Shown here piece by piece: positions 36,201-48,200 of a DNA stretch of 64,000 bases (the first letter of the stretch is position 1; each line of letters opens with the position of its first letter). This DNA comes from Rallus limicola (taxonomy: Eukaryota > Chordata > Aves > Gruiformes > Rallidae). The position numbers and the translations under genes are program-made. Where the stretch lies: contig JAKCOZ010000015.1 of NCBI GenBank assembly GCA_022605955.1, forward strand, positions 4,965,287 to 5,029,286. Direction: 5' to 3'. The notes below the pieces were generated by a model that saw only the letters and a program-made list of their open reading frames with translations, ran no database searches and had not been told where the DNA came from.

Positions 36201-39200
36201 CTTCCTCTCTGTGTTTTTATTGGAGTGTTGCTCTTTCCACATTGAATTCAGCTTCTGGCTTAGGGCTAAGCCCTGCTGAGGATCTGCTGTAGAACAGTTA
36301 CCTTCCTGTAGCTGTTGAGCCATTCTAAGGTGGAGGTACTTAGTTTTTTTTTCAGCTGGAAATGCTCATTTGTAGTTCTGTGGTTTAATGGGTTGTTTGC
36401 TCTTAAGAGACACTTAAAACTTCATTTCAAAAGGCATCAGGAGATGCTTGTAGAAAGTAATGAAAGCAACTCTAGAAATAAGGACTGATAATTCCTTTCA
36501 CTTGCAATCTCCAGGTTCTGCTTTGTGAGAGACAGCACGTCCATTCCTCCTCTGTGTTACTGCAGTTGATCTCTAGTTATTTTAGTTTTCTGCACGTTTG
36601 GGATATTATGCTAACCAAATGCTCAATTTAAAAATAAGTTTGAATAGTTCTTGTATTCAGGGTCACTGCTGGGAGGTGGTAGAAGAAAGGAGGAGAGATT
36701 TTTTTTTTTTTCCCCAACTTATTTTTTATTCAATGAGATTGTCTAGGGGGATCTTGGTGTGTGCTTCCAAAAGGTTGTGGTTTGTCCTGTCAGATGCCTT
36801 GATTATTAGTAATACTCTAGTTCTTGTCTAAGAGCTCTTGCAGCTCATAACTTGTATCTTTGGGGTTTTATATGTGACTTAATAGTAAATGTGGAAACCA
36901 TTTCCAGAGCACATGTAAGCTTACGAATTAGAAAAGCTGGGGGGTGAGGGGGGAGTGTGTAGATGAGAAGGTAAATGAAACTGAGCTAAGGAGGCTGGGT
37001 GAGGGACTCAGGCCCAATAACCAGACTTTGTGAAGGTTTCCAAAGTTGGTGCCTTAAGTAAATGAATAATATGTGGCTTTTCCTCTCTGATCTTCCTCCC
37101 CCTCCTCACCCAAGAGATACAGGTACCGATGGAGGATATTGCAGTGCTGCTGTTTCAGGCATCCTTCCTCATCTTTGCAGGGGACTGTAGAGGTTGCTAG
37201 GAGAGCAGTGTGTCTTGTGTTTTAACATTAATCTTTGATTTTACTGCTATCTGTAGCTGCTGCTGCTGCTGGCAGCTGCAAAGCATTCACCAAAAAGGAG
37301 CTTTCTACATACGGGGGGGATGGATTCAGGTTTGGTTTTTGAAGATAAAATAATTCTACTTTCTGAGGGGATGCTTTGTGTCAAACCAGGCCAGGTACTG
37401 GCTCCTAGTAGTGCTTCTGCAATATGAGAGTGTTTCCCTGTTGGGTGGGTTGTTTGTTTTTAAGAATAATGACAAATTATTCTTATTGGAAAACTCTGCT
37501 ATGATAAGCTCCTTTGTAGAGAGCACCACTGGCAAGGTTGCGTGTTTAGACACAGGGCGTTTTGTTGAAAGAATGAAAAGCTTATGGTCAGCATTACTAT
37601 CTATCTACAGCTTTCCTATTTGGTCTTGTTTGGCAGAAAGGGAGTGATGCTGATCACTAGCTGCTGTCTTGTTGAAGGAATCTTCTTGAGGCACTTTTTT
37701 CTGATGATGTAATTTTGTGCAGGTTCAAAAACCTGTGTGTCCTGTTTCTTCCACTGTTTTTCTGTGTGGAGTTGGCTGAATCTGTTTTGCCCTGTTGAAA
37801 TTAGGGTAAAACTTCAAGTTGCTCCTGAGAAATATCAGATCCTTGACTACAAAGCAAATTTTGTTGAGTTACGTTCTGGGTTGGTTCAGCTGTGGTTTGT
37901 TTGTTTTTCCCATAATGTCTGTGGAATAGAGAATTAACATCTACAAATATCTTGATTTCAAGGAAATATGGAGCAGGCTGCTGACTCCTGATTGAAGAGT
38001 CTTCAGGTAGGGTAAAAATACTAAAAAGCTAGTTTCTGTGATTTAAGATATGGCCAAGTTGCAGTGTCTTTGGTTCTTTCCCAGTAAGAAGTTATCAGGA
38101 AAGGTAAAATGCAACTTGCATTTGTTGTATTTTATTTTGACTAACGGGAAAGACATGGTTTTGCTGAGAGGTGAATTTAAACATTTGTGTATTCTTGAGG
38201 AGATTATTTAAATTCCAAGCCTATGCTCATTTTTATTTCTGATGGATTTCATGCTCTGGATGTATCCAAAAGATTTGCTGGGTGATACAGGGAGTTTTGC
38301 ATCTGATTCTGTAGAATTTTCTGTGGGGAAGCAAAGCTTCCATACATCTGAGTTGGGCTGAGATTCCAGTACCAAATTTAATGGGGGCTAAAGGCCATTA
38401 AAACCTCTGCTGGTTGGTTTTCTTTCTTTTTATTTATTTATTTATTTTGCTAGTTTGTTAGAGCATTTCATTCACCAGGTTTCACCAGCACTGTGTTTGT
38501 TTGGAGTGTGTGTGCCTATCTTAAAGTATCATATATTATGTTAACATCACACATCACTTTATTCCTTTCTACCTAGTTGCAATTGCTTTTTGATTATTTT
38601 TTTTAAAGTTATTGATTAAATTTGCTGAAGGAAGCAGCTATAAAAACTAGTTGAAAAGCCCAGTATGCAATCAGGGTGTGTCATGGGTAGAAAAGAAAGG
38701 AAGAGATGTGTCCCTTGCTGTGAACAACAATTAAGTGTTTAGGAACAAGGAGCAATCTCCAGTTTGAGCTGGGGTTTTGGGACCCTTTGTGGAACCTGTA
38801 TGAAACTCTGTGTTTCCTTTCGTTAACCTTGGTTTACTGGTATTTAAATACACATCTACAGTCACTGGGGAAAAAAAGAACACAGCTGTATTTGTGTTTG
38901 GTTCTTTGGCTGGACTGGTACAACTGTGCTTGTAGATGTCATAACTAATTGGACTAACTGTACTTGAGTGCAGCCTATGAAGCTTTTACTATAAACGAAG
39001 AATTAAAAGTTGGAAGCACTTCCAGTCCTGTGGAGTAGCTGCAAAGCGTTTTTTGAACCAAAAAAGTCAATAGCTTGAGTCAACATCTATATAGAATTTT
39101 GATTCCACCTTAGGATTTCAATTCCATACTGCACTAGTGTAGTTACATTTACTTGTTCCTTGGCTTGCCAGGTTTCCACACTGAAAGGACAGTCTGAATG

Positions 39201-42200
39201 CAGCGTGGGTCAGTCACACCGCCCGTTACGTGACAGGGAAGGTGGTGCCGGGCAGCAGGCTGAATGGAGCAGAGAGACAACAGAAGGGCAGCAAGTAAAA
39301 CTTCTCTTATCACATTAGTGCCTTGGGTTCTGTAGGTGCAGATGGGAAAATGCAGCACGTGTGTGGAAGGAGATGGGGGAGAGTAACCCTGAGATTTGGT
39401 CTAGTACTCAGCTGTAATACAACAGTGATACTTTAACGGGAGCAGCAGCAGCACAACTCTCTTCTCCCCCAAGAATTCTTTTTTTTTCCATCAGTGTCAT
39501 CTTATTTTTGCTAATAATAGTGTTGGAGCAGACTTGCCTTCTGGTGACTTCCTTTGGGAATCCAAACTCCACTTCATGCCTTTTTGAGGGACTTCTGAGA
39601 ATGCCAAAAGCTATGTGTAATGAAAGTGTAGAATGAATCCCAGTTTTGCAGATGAGTTCAGGCAGGAGGCAGTTGGTATTAAAACCGGTCTCGTTTGAGT
39701 TCTGTGCTAGTTCAAGCTGAAACCAGTTTCTTTTTACAGTTGATCCAATCAAGTTATGTAAAAAGCTTTTTTGTGTCTCTATGTGGTTGGGAAATGCAGC
39801 AGTGGTGGAGTTGGAAGGTTCCATTTGGCATTCTCTGTTACACGTGTATCTTCCCTCAATCGAGGGCAGTAGCAGGTCATCTGCTTTGGTGGAAGTATCT
39901 TGGGCAACCAGTGAGCTCTGCAGGAGTGTGGTAGCCTTTTCTATTCACTCCTTTGGTTCTTTCCTCCACACCAGCCTTTCAGAGGTTTCTTTCTTTACCT
40001 CTCTGTATTTTTTCTGGGATACACAGTAACTGTGATCTCACCTCCTGGTTTTGCTCTGGAAGGAACAGAGATGCTGCAGTTTCCCCATGCTTAGAACCAC
40101 AGACTGGTCTGTGTTGGAAGGGACCTTAGGGATCATCTAGTCCCAACTCCCTGCCATGGACAGGGACACCTCCCACTGGACTAGGTTGCCCAAAGCCCCA
40201 TCCAGCTTGGCCTTGAACCCTGCCAGGGAGGGAGCAAACTTGCTTAGGTTTCTTCTAGCTGAGGTGTTCAGGATGCTTGGAATTACTACCTTGTTCTGCC
40301 TCTCCATTTTATTACTTCATTTCATTCTAATCCCTCTTTTGTTTTCGCTTTTTATTGCCTCCCTTCCCTCTTTTCCTGAAATGCCTCATTTCCCCAAGAG
40401 AACAGCAGCTGACTCAGCAGCTGAGTGCTGGGAACTGTTGCTGATGGGTGGGAGGGTCAGGGCAGTTTAAGGGAAGGAAGCTCAGAATGTGTTTTCATGC
40501 TCTTGTTGGTATAACTCACCTGTTTGATGGATGGACTGAGGTACTTAATACACCGTTAGATATTAAGGACCAGATCTTTTCTTGCTTTTTTTTTAACAGC
40601 TAGAGTGTCAGGGATATCTGCAGTGTTACCTGGACTGCAGTAATGGATGCTGAGGGGCAGGCAGCAGTAAGTTTATTAATTCTGTTCTCTGTCTGCTGTT
40701 CGTTTCCACCTTGTCCCAGTGGATGCATCCCTTGAGAGCATGTCAGGTACTGTGATTAGGTGCCCTAGCTGAAGGGCAGGCATTTCCTTCTTGCTGGTGG
40801 CTAGTGCAGTCATAAAAGTCTCTTGGAATTGGTACCACCTGCGCATTCCAAGTGTGCACAGAGCTTGGCTACAAAGTGAAACATGAGGTAGTGCTTAACT
40901 AGGGCAGAAATTCTGATCATGACTGAGCAGGAACAAGTGTAATGAGCGCCTGAAGTCTGACGCAAGCCTTGAGTTCTGTGCTAAGGAAACCAGGGTCATG
41001 GAGGTGCTTGCTTCCAGATAATGGCTTAAGGTACTGAACGGTGTCAGGCCAGGTGCTGCTGGTATTACTCATGTAAAGAAATCAAAGATTGTTCTTAAGG
41101 GGCTCCTATGCTAAATAAGAGAGTATTGTTCTGATTTTTGAATGCTCCCTTGCACTTTGTGTGAGCAATTGCTAAACTTCCCCTCTACTGGCAGGAAATG
41201 TAGCTTTCCTCACTTTGTTTTGTGTGATCTTATCCACCTTTCACTGAACCAAACTGGGTTGGAAAACAACACTTGTACAGAATATTACTATGTAGTCATT
41301 CAATAGGCAGGATTTTCCAGTGCTTAGTTGGTTTTCATCTCCCTTATCCCTTTGCATTGGCCAGCACACCGATACCCTGGATAAGGAGACTTCTAAAAAT
41401 GTCTTGTGTTGAGTGTCATAAAGGTAAGCTTTGATTGCACTGTCTTGGCAGCGTGGTGGGCCTGTTTTTACTGAGTTGTATTAGAACTCTCCTCTGTGCA
41501 GCTGCCTCTTCTGAGATGTGACAATAATGCCTCTTTGTCCGTTTGCCTCCTCCCCAGAAAAATGCATTTTCTGCAGAGAAACCCCCTGATTCTGTTTAAA
41601 TCCCTCAAACTGGAGTTGGAATTGAAGGGGTTTGGGAATGTAAATTTGGAATAAAAAACATCAGAGTGTTTTTTTAGTTGGTATACACCATATGCAGCTC
41701 CAGTGTGCTACTGGAGCGATGGCTAAGTGTCAGCAAAATAGTTCCTTAGTGCCTAACTTGGCACCGCTGAAACTGTCATCCATTAGTATGTGCATAGCAC
41801 TGTTCAAGTAGGGTTTGCATGGCAGTTCAGTGGTGTTGAACTCCTCTCCCTCTCTTTGAAATTTAGATGGAATGTACTTCTTGAAGGTGTTATAGCTGTA
41901 CACAGTTGTAAATCCACTACAACTAGGTTGTATTGAGTAACTACAGTGGTGGTAGATCTGACTTAGAGCTGTGCTCAGGAAGTTCTTGATAGCTTTTTAT
42001 GTTCAGTAAAAGGCAATGAATTAAACAACCAGCTTTTATGGTATTTTTCAGACACCATTCCCTCTAAAAGCAGTGAACTTCATATCCCCATCTCCTTAGG
42101 CAGTAGTTTGTGGTGGTGTCTGTATTTGGTTTTGACAAACACCGTAGCAATAATTGTAGGGAAGCACTTGCTACTGATGCTCCAGAGTGTTTCCCCCCAT

Positions 42201-45200
42201 GTAGTTTACGATCAGAAGCTTGTGACTTTTCTATGTGCAAGTTTAAAACAAACATGGGTTCTGTAGTTCTGCCTGTGTATCATGTGCCTTTCCAAAATAG
42301 ACATGTTGACAGCAGACTACAGGAGGTAGGTAACTCTCTGTAGAACTGTGTACGGTGGTTACAAAAACACTGGTGAGTTTTTGGCTGTCACAGCTTGAGA
42401 CTGGTGAGGAGAGAGAGAAGGGTAGGAAAAGGGATGGATTTCCCTTTGGAAAGCAACGTTCTAAGTCCCAAAGTGCCTTGGTTAGCAGCAGATCTTGCAT
42501 AGGCAAGCACGCTTGGTAATCAGCTAGGTAGGAATTACCTTGTTGCCCTGGGCACTTGCAGAACTAGACGTTAGAGTAACGCTTTGCCTCTGGACCAAGA
42601 CTTGGGGTGTGCCATTCATAAAATAGCAGAAAACAATTGATGGGAACCTTCTTATTTGGAGAAGCAGAAGCTGATGTTTCCCAGTCTTTGTGTTTGGTCA
42701 GGCTAATGCTTTATGTTTTCATGCAGAATCTTATTTCAAAGCCATGTGAGCTGGGGTGGTGACAGCCCAAGGAACGTACACATCTTTCACTACTTTAAAG
42801 AGTTTTACTAGTTTTTGAACTTGTTTTTACACAAATTTTTCTACCTCTTTCACTGGCACCAGTTCTTACACAGCTCTCGTTAATAATGTAGCAAGAGATG
42901 GAAACTTGAAAAAACTGGAATGATACAGATGAGACTTTGCTCTGAAGGGGAGTGTCAAGATTGTATACTTGCCCCAATTCTGTTTGGCTTGTCAGAGCTC
43001 TTCAGCTTTGAAAAATATAAGGCTAATAGCAAACACCAAGATGTAAAGAAAGAAATGTAAGCTTTCATCCTGGTTTCATAATGCTGCTGCCTAATCCAAA
43101 AAACTGGAGTGGTTCCAGTCATATTTTTGCCTAACTACAAAGGATTACTTTGGATTTCACTAAGAAAGATTAAAATAAGAGCTGTAGGAACTGGTTTGGA
43201 AAAGAAAAATTCTTGTAGATAACCTTCTTGGGGTCTAAGACCAGCAACTATTTTTTCCCTGTACACGTTAGGACGAAAGGTGTCCGTGGGCATCTGTGTG
43301 TTTCCGCGGTGGCACTGACTGAGTACGTTTCGCAGCCTCTCCCACAGCAGCTTGTCTCCTTAGTGGCAACCAAGAGCTGTCAGTTATGATTCAGCCCAAG
43401 CAGTTGTCCCATGGCAAGGTGCTGAAGAAGTATTTGCTTTTCTTGGTGAGACCTTAAGCTTAAGGCTGGATCTCAAAGCGCTGTGACTTGAGATACTGCT
43501 TTTCCAGAACATAGGCTCCTGGTTACATCAGCTCTGCAGCCAAGTGGCTGTGGATGTGTTTTTAGAGACAGGAGTGTCAGTACCCTTATTGTTATTGTTT
43601 TGAGTGTTCTGTAACAATTGGAAATGTTTTTTCTTGTAGCTCTAGTGCAGTCCTGGAGCCCAGTAAGAATGTTTGTTATCTGTTCTCAGAGAGCTGTGCG
43701 CTCTTGGGAAAATTGTACTTAACTCTTTATTTGGAGAGTACGAGCGCTCACATTTGATATTCTGATGGGGTTTTTTTAGTCTTTTGTCACTATCTGGATA
43801 CTGAATGTATTTGCAGAGAAAGGGCTGCTGAATTTAAAAAAAACCAAACCAATTGTACCTAGAATTCTTCCTTTGAATTCACTGCTTTTCTAGCTTGCCT
43901 TGCTCCATCATAGGATGTGAAGCTTCTTAATGTTTCATGTGATACTTTTGCCTACTTCCATGCATAGCTTTTTCCTTTTTGATTTTGCACCCTGTTTTTT
44001 AATACTTTTTTTGGTTGTAGTGGACTGTTATCCAATTAACCAAACGCTTTGATGCCAAGGGTGCAGTGATAGGAGTGGTGTTAAGCAGTGAAGGGGTTTA
44101 CAGAGCTGCATGTAAAGAGTGAAATTCAGGGAGCATTGGGATTGATCTAGTTATCTGAGTGTGAAGGAGTAGCGACAACTTCTTGAAAACCTGTTTTAGT
44201 CTGGCTTTGGGCCATTTGTTTGCATGCAGATAGGCTGGTTACACCTTTGATGCTCAATGTGCAATGTGAAAAATCGAGGGCATTTAAAGTAACTGACAAA
44301 ACCACCCGTGGTGACACCACCCACAGTATTTCCAAGGGAAGAACCAGATGAGCGAATCAGTAATGCAGCAGCATGAAAAGTGGGGACTAGTGTGTTCAGT
44401 GGTAGTAATTCTGAAGCAAGGGACATCTCTGACACCTGATGTGTTAACCTTTGTACTGTGGCTGTATGTTTGTGTAACCATGTGTTGAATTGCACAAAGG
44501 GATGGATCTAGCTGAAAACTCCCCCCTCCCCGCCCCCCCCCCCAATGTTGTGTTGTTTTTGTTTGGGTTTTTTTTTACTCCAGCCATCTAATAGCCCTAC
44601 AAAGGTGCAGTGCATCTGTGACTGAAATGTTTTGTTTGAGCTTTACACTTTTGACATCTTTAGACAAGCAAGGTACTCTTTTGCTACATAGAGTTTTGGT
44701 CCATTTACCCTTGTATGGCTCTTCAGAAATGGTTTTGGTAATGAACAGATTAGTGAGTCCTGTGAGATCCTTTGGATCTTCCAGAGCAGCAGTTGGAAGC
44801 TTGTAGGCTGGGAGCTGATTAATAAACATGATCAGACCACTCCATCACTGAACCACTTGTTTATGTGTATTTAAAGCAGGGACCCAAACAGTTGAGACAC
44901 TGTAAAAATAACGCGCTGTGTGCACAGAGCATTACGTGCTCACCAGCCCTGAGCTCTGCTACTCATGTGTAGGTCATAATGGGGGAAAAATAAGTGTCAC
45001 CCAGCAATCTTGTCAAACCCAAGTGACTATAGTTTGGGTTCAGTTTATCTAGTTGTTGTTGTGACACTTGTGCTGTTTAGTTCTTGCTGGACAAATTGAA
45101 TCAAAATTCAGCAAAGTATCCTTCTACCTGAGAGTGTTCTCCAGGTGTGGGTAAACTATGAGATTTATGCTGGTTTGAGGCTTTTTTTCCAATGCTGAAG

Positions 45201-48200
45201 GGGCTGTTTCTGAATTTCACTGGCAAAGTCTGAATCCAGATCTTGTCTTGTTAATATTTTGGGTTACATGTTGTCATTTGTTTTGCCTTTCTCTTCCTTG
45301 CTCTATGTGTTAGTAATTAAAGATAACTGCATCTCTGCCCCTCTCAGCACTGTCCAGAGGCAGCTGTCAGCCCCACAGTAGGGAATATGCCTGGTGCTGG
45401 TGTGCTATGGAGGTTTTTTAACTGCCAAGTCCTTTGGTAGGGAAAAAGCCTGGAATTCATAACCTGAAGTTGTAACTATGACATTTGTCGGCATCATCTT
45501 TGTTGGGGAGTGTGAGTGGTAGTGCTTTAAATGGAATGTTGTTCTTTTTGGTGGTCTCAGAAAGGCCTGAGTGGAGACACTGAGGTATCTCCAGAAAACA
45601 GCTGTTGGTCTCTACCTACTCTGGTGCCCAACTGTTCTTACTCACATCTTACCTGAATAGGCTGAAGCACATCAGTGGGAGTAAATATCTGGAGGATCAG
45701 ATATGTACACTGACTAATCCGAGGCAGGGCTCTGCCTTGCCTCACCTAGTAAACTGCAGGTTCCTTAATGTGATGTCAGCATTTACTTATAATATAAAGT
45801 CTGTTTGCCAAGTGTAATGGTTAATCTCAGCAAGATGTTATTCAAAGAAAGATGCTTCACATGACTTCTGTGATAGAAGGCTCTTAATTGGCTTAATTTA
45901 CTTAACACAGAATACTTTTATCTGGACTCTTAAAAGGCTCAAGATGTTTTTAGAATTTGTGTTGTTTGAAAACAGGGCAGCTTTGTAATTGTTACAAAAT
46001 TTGCTAGGAATTGTAAAAAATGACAAATTAATGGTGTTCTGGGGATATTTTTAAGGTAAAATACTTGGAAATCTGCTGCAGTAGCCCCATGTCACTATAC
46101 ATTTACTTTTTGGAAGCTCATAAGTGGCAGGTTTTAGTGTTTATAAATAGAGCTGTGTAACTGCTGCTGGTGACTGTGCCTCCTCAATATTTGGTAAGGC
46201 TGTGCTGATGCTGTAAGCAGATGTTATCTAAGTTGGTCTTCCTTTTTTTTTTTTTTTTTTTCTTTTTTCCTTCCCCTCCAAGGCACTTTGGCCCAAACCT
46301 GAGAGGGTGTTTTTCTACTGGTTGGTTTTGTACTGTGTTGTACCAGATTTCCAGACCGGTGCCATAGCTAAGGGAGTGTTTCCCCTGTTGCACTTGGTGA
46401 CTGGAAACATGGAGTGGCTGCCTTGTTAAAGTGGTGGCAAATCTGGGAACAGTGTGAAATAACCCTTGGAAATGCCTGTTTTGCCTCCCCTTCTCCCCCC
46501 TGCTCCCAGTTTCTCAGGTGAGGTGGAGACTGGGGAACCAGACAATTGTGCTGTTCAGAAATTGTGCTGTACTTGAATGCCAATGAAACCTTACTCTTTC
46601 TTATCTCTCCTCAGCGCTGTGTGGTGCTGCGGTTCTTGAAGTCCCCTCCAAACCAGAACAAGGTAAGATTCAACAGGTACTGCTGATAAAAGCCCCCAGG
46701 TAAGCCAGTAACCCTCTGAAGAGAAACAGGAAACCCGTGACAGTGCAGTGACTGATAGGAGTGAGAATAAGGGGATGTTTTGAAATGTGCTTGGCTTTCA
46801 GGAGTTTTGGCAACAGGAGGAAATTCAAGGCCATCTTACGTAACTACAGTTCTGTGGCTGCTGGTATCAAGACCTTTGTGCAGGACAGATTATAAGACTG
46901 TGCTGTGTAGAAGGTACAGCTTTTGGTAAGGAGAGCTGCTGCAGCAGAGGGGTGTTAATGCTGCGAATCCACACAGAGGAGGGGACGATGCTGAGGAAGA
47001 AAGCAGAGTTTTACTGGCTGTTGCTGGGTGGGCAGAAGAGGAGCAGCACAGTCATGATAAAGGTCTGCTGCTGACTATCTATTTGGTAGCTAAAAATCCA
47101 CAGAACTTAGAAAAAAATTGGCAATTATTCACAGAATATAGTGACTATACACAGAATATAGTGACTATTCACAGAACAGCCTTTGTTGGTGGGTGCTGTT
47201 AGTGTGCAAAAACAACTGTTGCAAAAAAAACATGGCAGGGCAGAGCCTGACGGTTCCTTGGACTGTGGCAGAAAGGTCTGCTCCAGAAGGAACAGGAGGG
47301 GTTTACCCCAGATCCGCTTTAACAGGGATAAAAACCAGATCAAGAATCAGGTAGAGGGTAAAAGTGAAGTGTCCACACAGTGCTCCAAGGGAAAAAAGCC
47401 CAAGAGGGAGGAGGTTCAAATTCTGCTATTTCCTTGGCCTTCCTAGTCCATAAGGGTGTGTGACATGAAAGATGGAAGAGTGGCTTAAGTTACAGCAGCT
47501 TCTGAACTGGAGCTTTGTAAGGTTCAGCTGCAGACTGCTCTGATGACAGAAGTATAAAAGTGTTATGGCTGTGCTAAGAGCTGGGAGTGCTTAGTTTTAG
47601 GAAAAAAGCAGCAAGGGTAAATGTGGGTAGGAGGGTTGGCTTTAAATCAGGAGGATGAATGTGAAAGGCATCTAGTTTAACAAGGGGCAAAAGAGGAGTT
47701 TCTAAAGTAGATCAGAGGAAGGTGAAACCTGTGAACACAGTGTGTGCACGAGCTATGTGATGGCCTTCCTGCCACTCTTTTCCTAGAAAAAAGGTCTGGT
47801 AAAACTAAAGTGTGATTCAGGGAGCTTTTTAATCTGCTTATAGTGGCAGGATTACAAAAATGTACCCTGTGCTTCTGTAGTGGTCCAAGATAATAAAGTT
47901 CAGAGATTTATGAGATCAGGGAAGAACCTAGAGGATTGGACAAGAGGAAAACGGTGCCTATGTCAATTTTTAATGTAGCAGAGGAGCATTAGACCACAAG
48001 CTAAGTAAAAAGTCTGTCTGTTTTCCTTCATTCAAGAACACAAAACACTGAGTACTGGGGTTTTTTTCCCCCCTTTTTTTTCCCCCTCTTACTTTTTTTT
48101 TTTTTCCCCTTCCCAAGTCTGAAGAGCCTGTTGTGCAGTAATTGTTCTTAAAAGCATCAACAGAGTATGATGAAGTCACACAGGAAGCCAGGAAGTGACT

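Larger units (their letters stand above)
32611..46614 (+). other. IPPK intron 1 (14.0 kb)
   Basis: The intron is flanked by CCAG|GTGGGG and CTCCTCAG|CGC. It begins inside the CpG island and then turns AT-rich. It holds an (AAT/AAC)n microsatellite, a 24-base tandem repeat, a CR1 fragment and C- and T-rich runs. No embedded coding gene was found on either strand. Confidence 0.85.
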
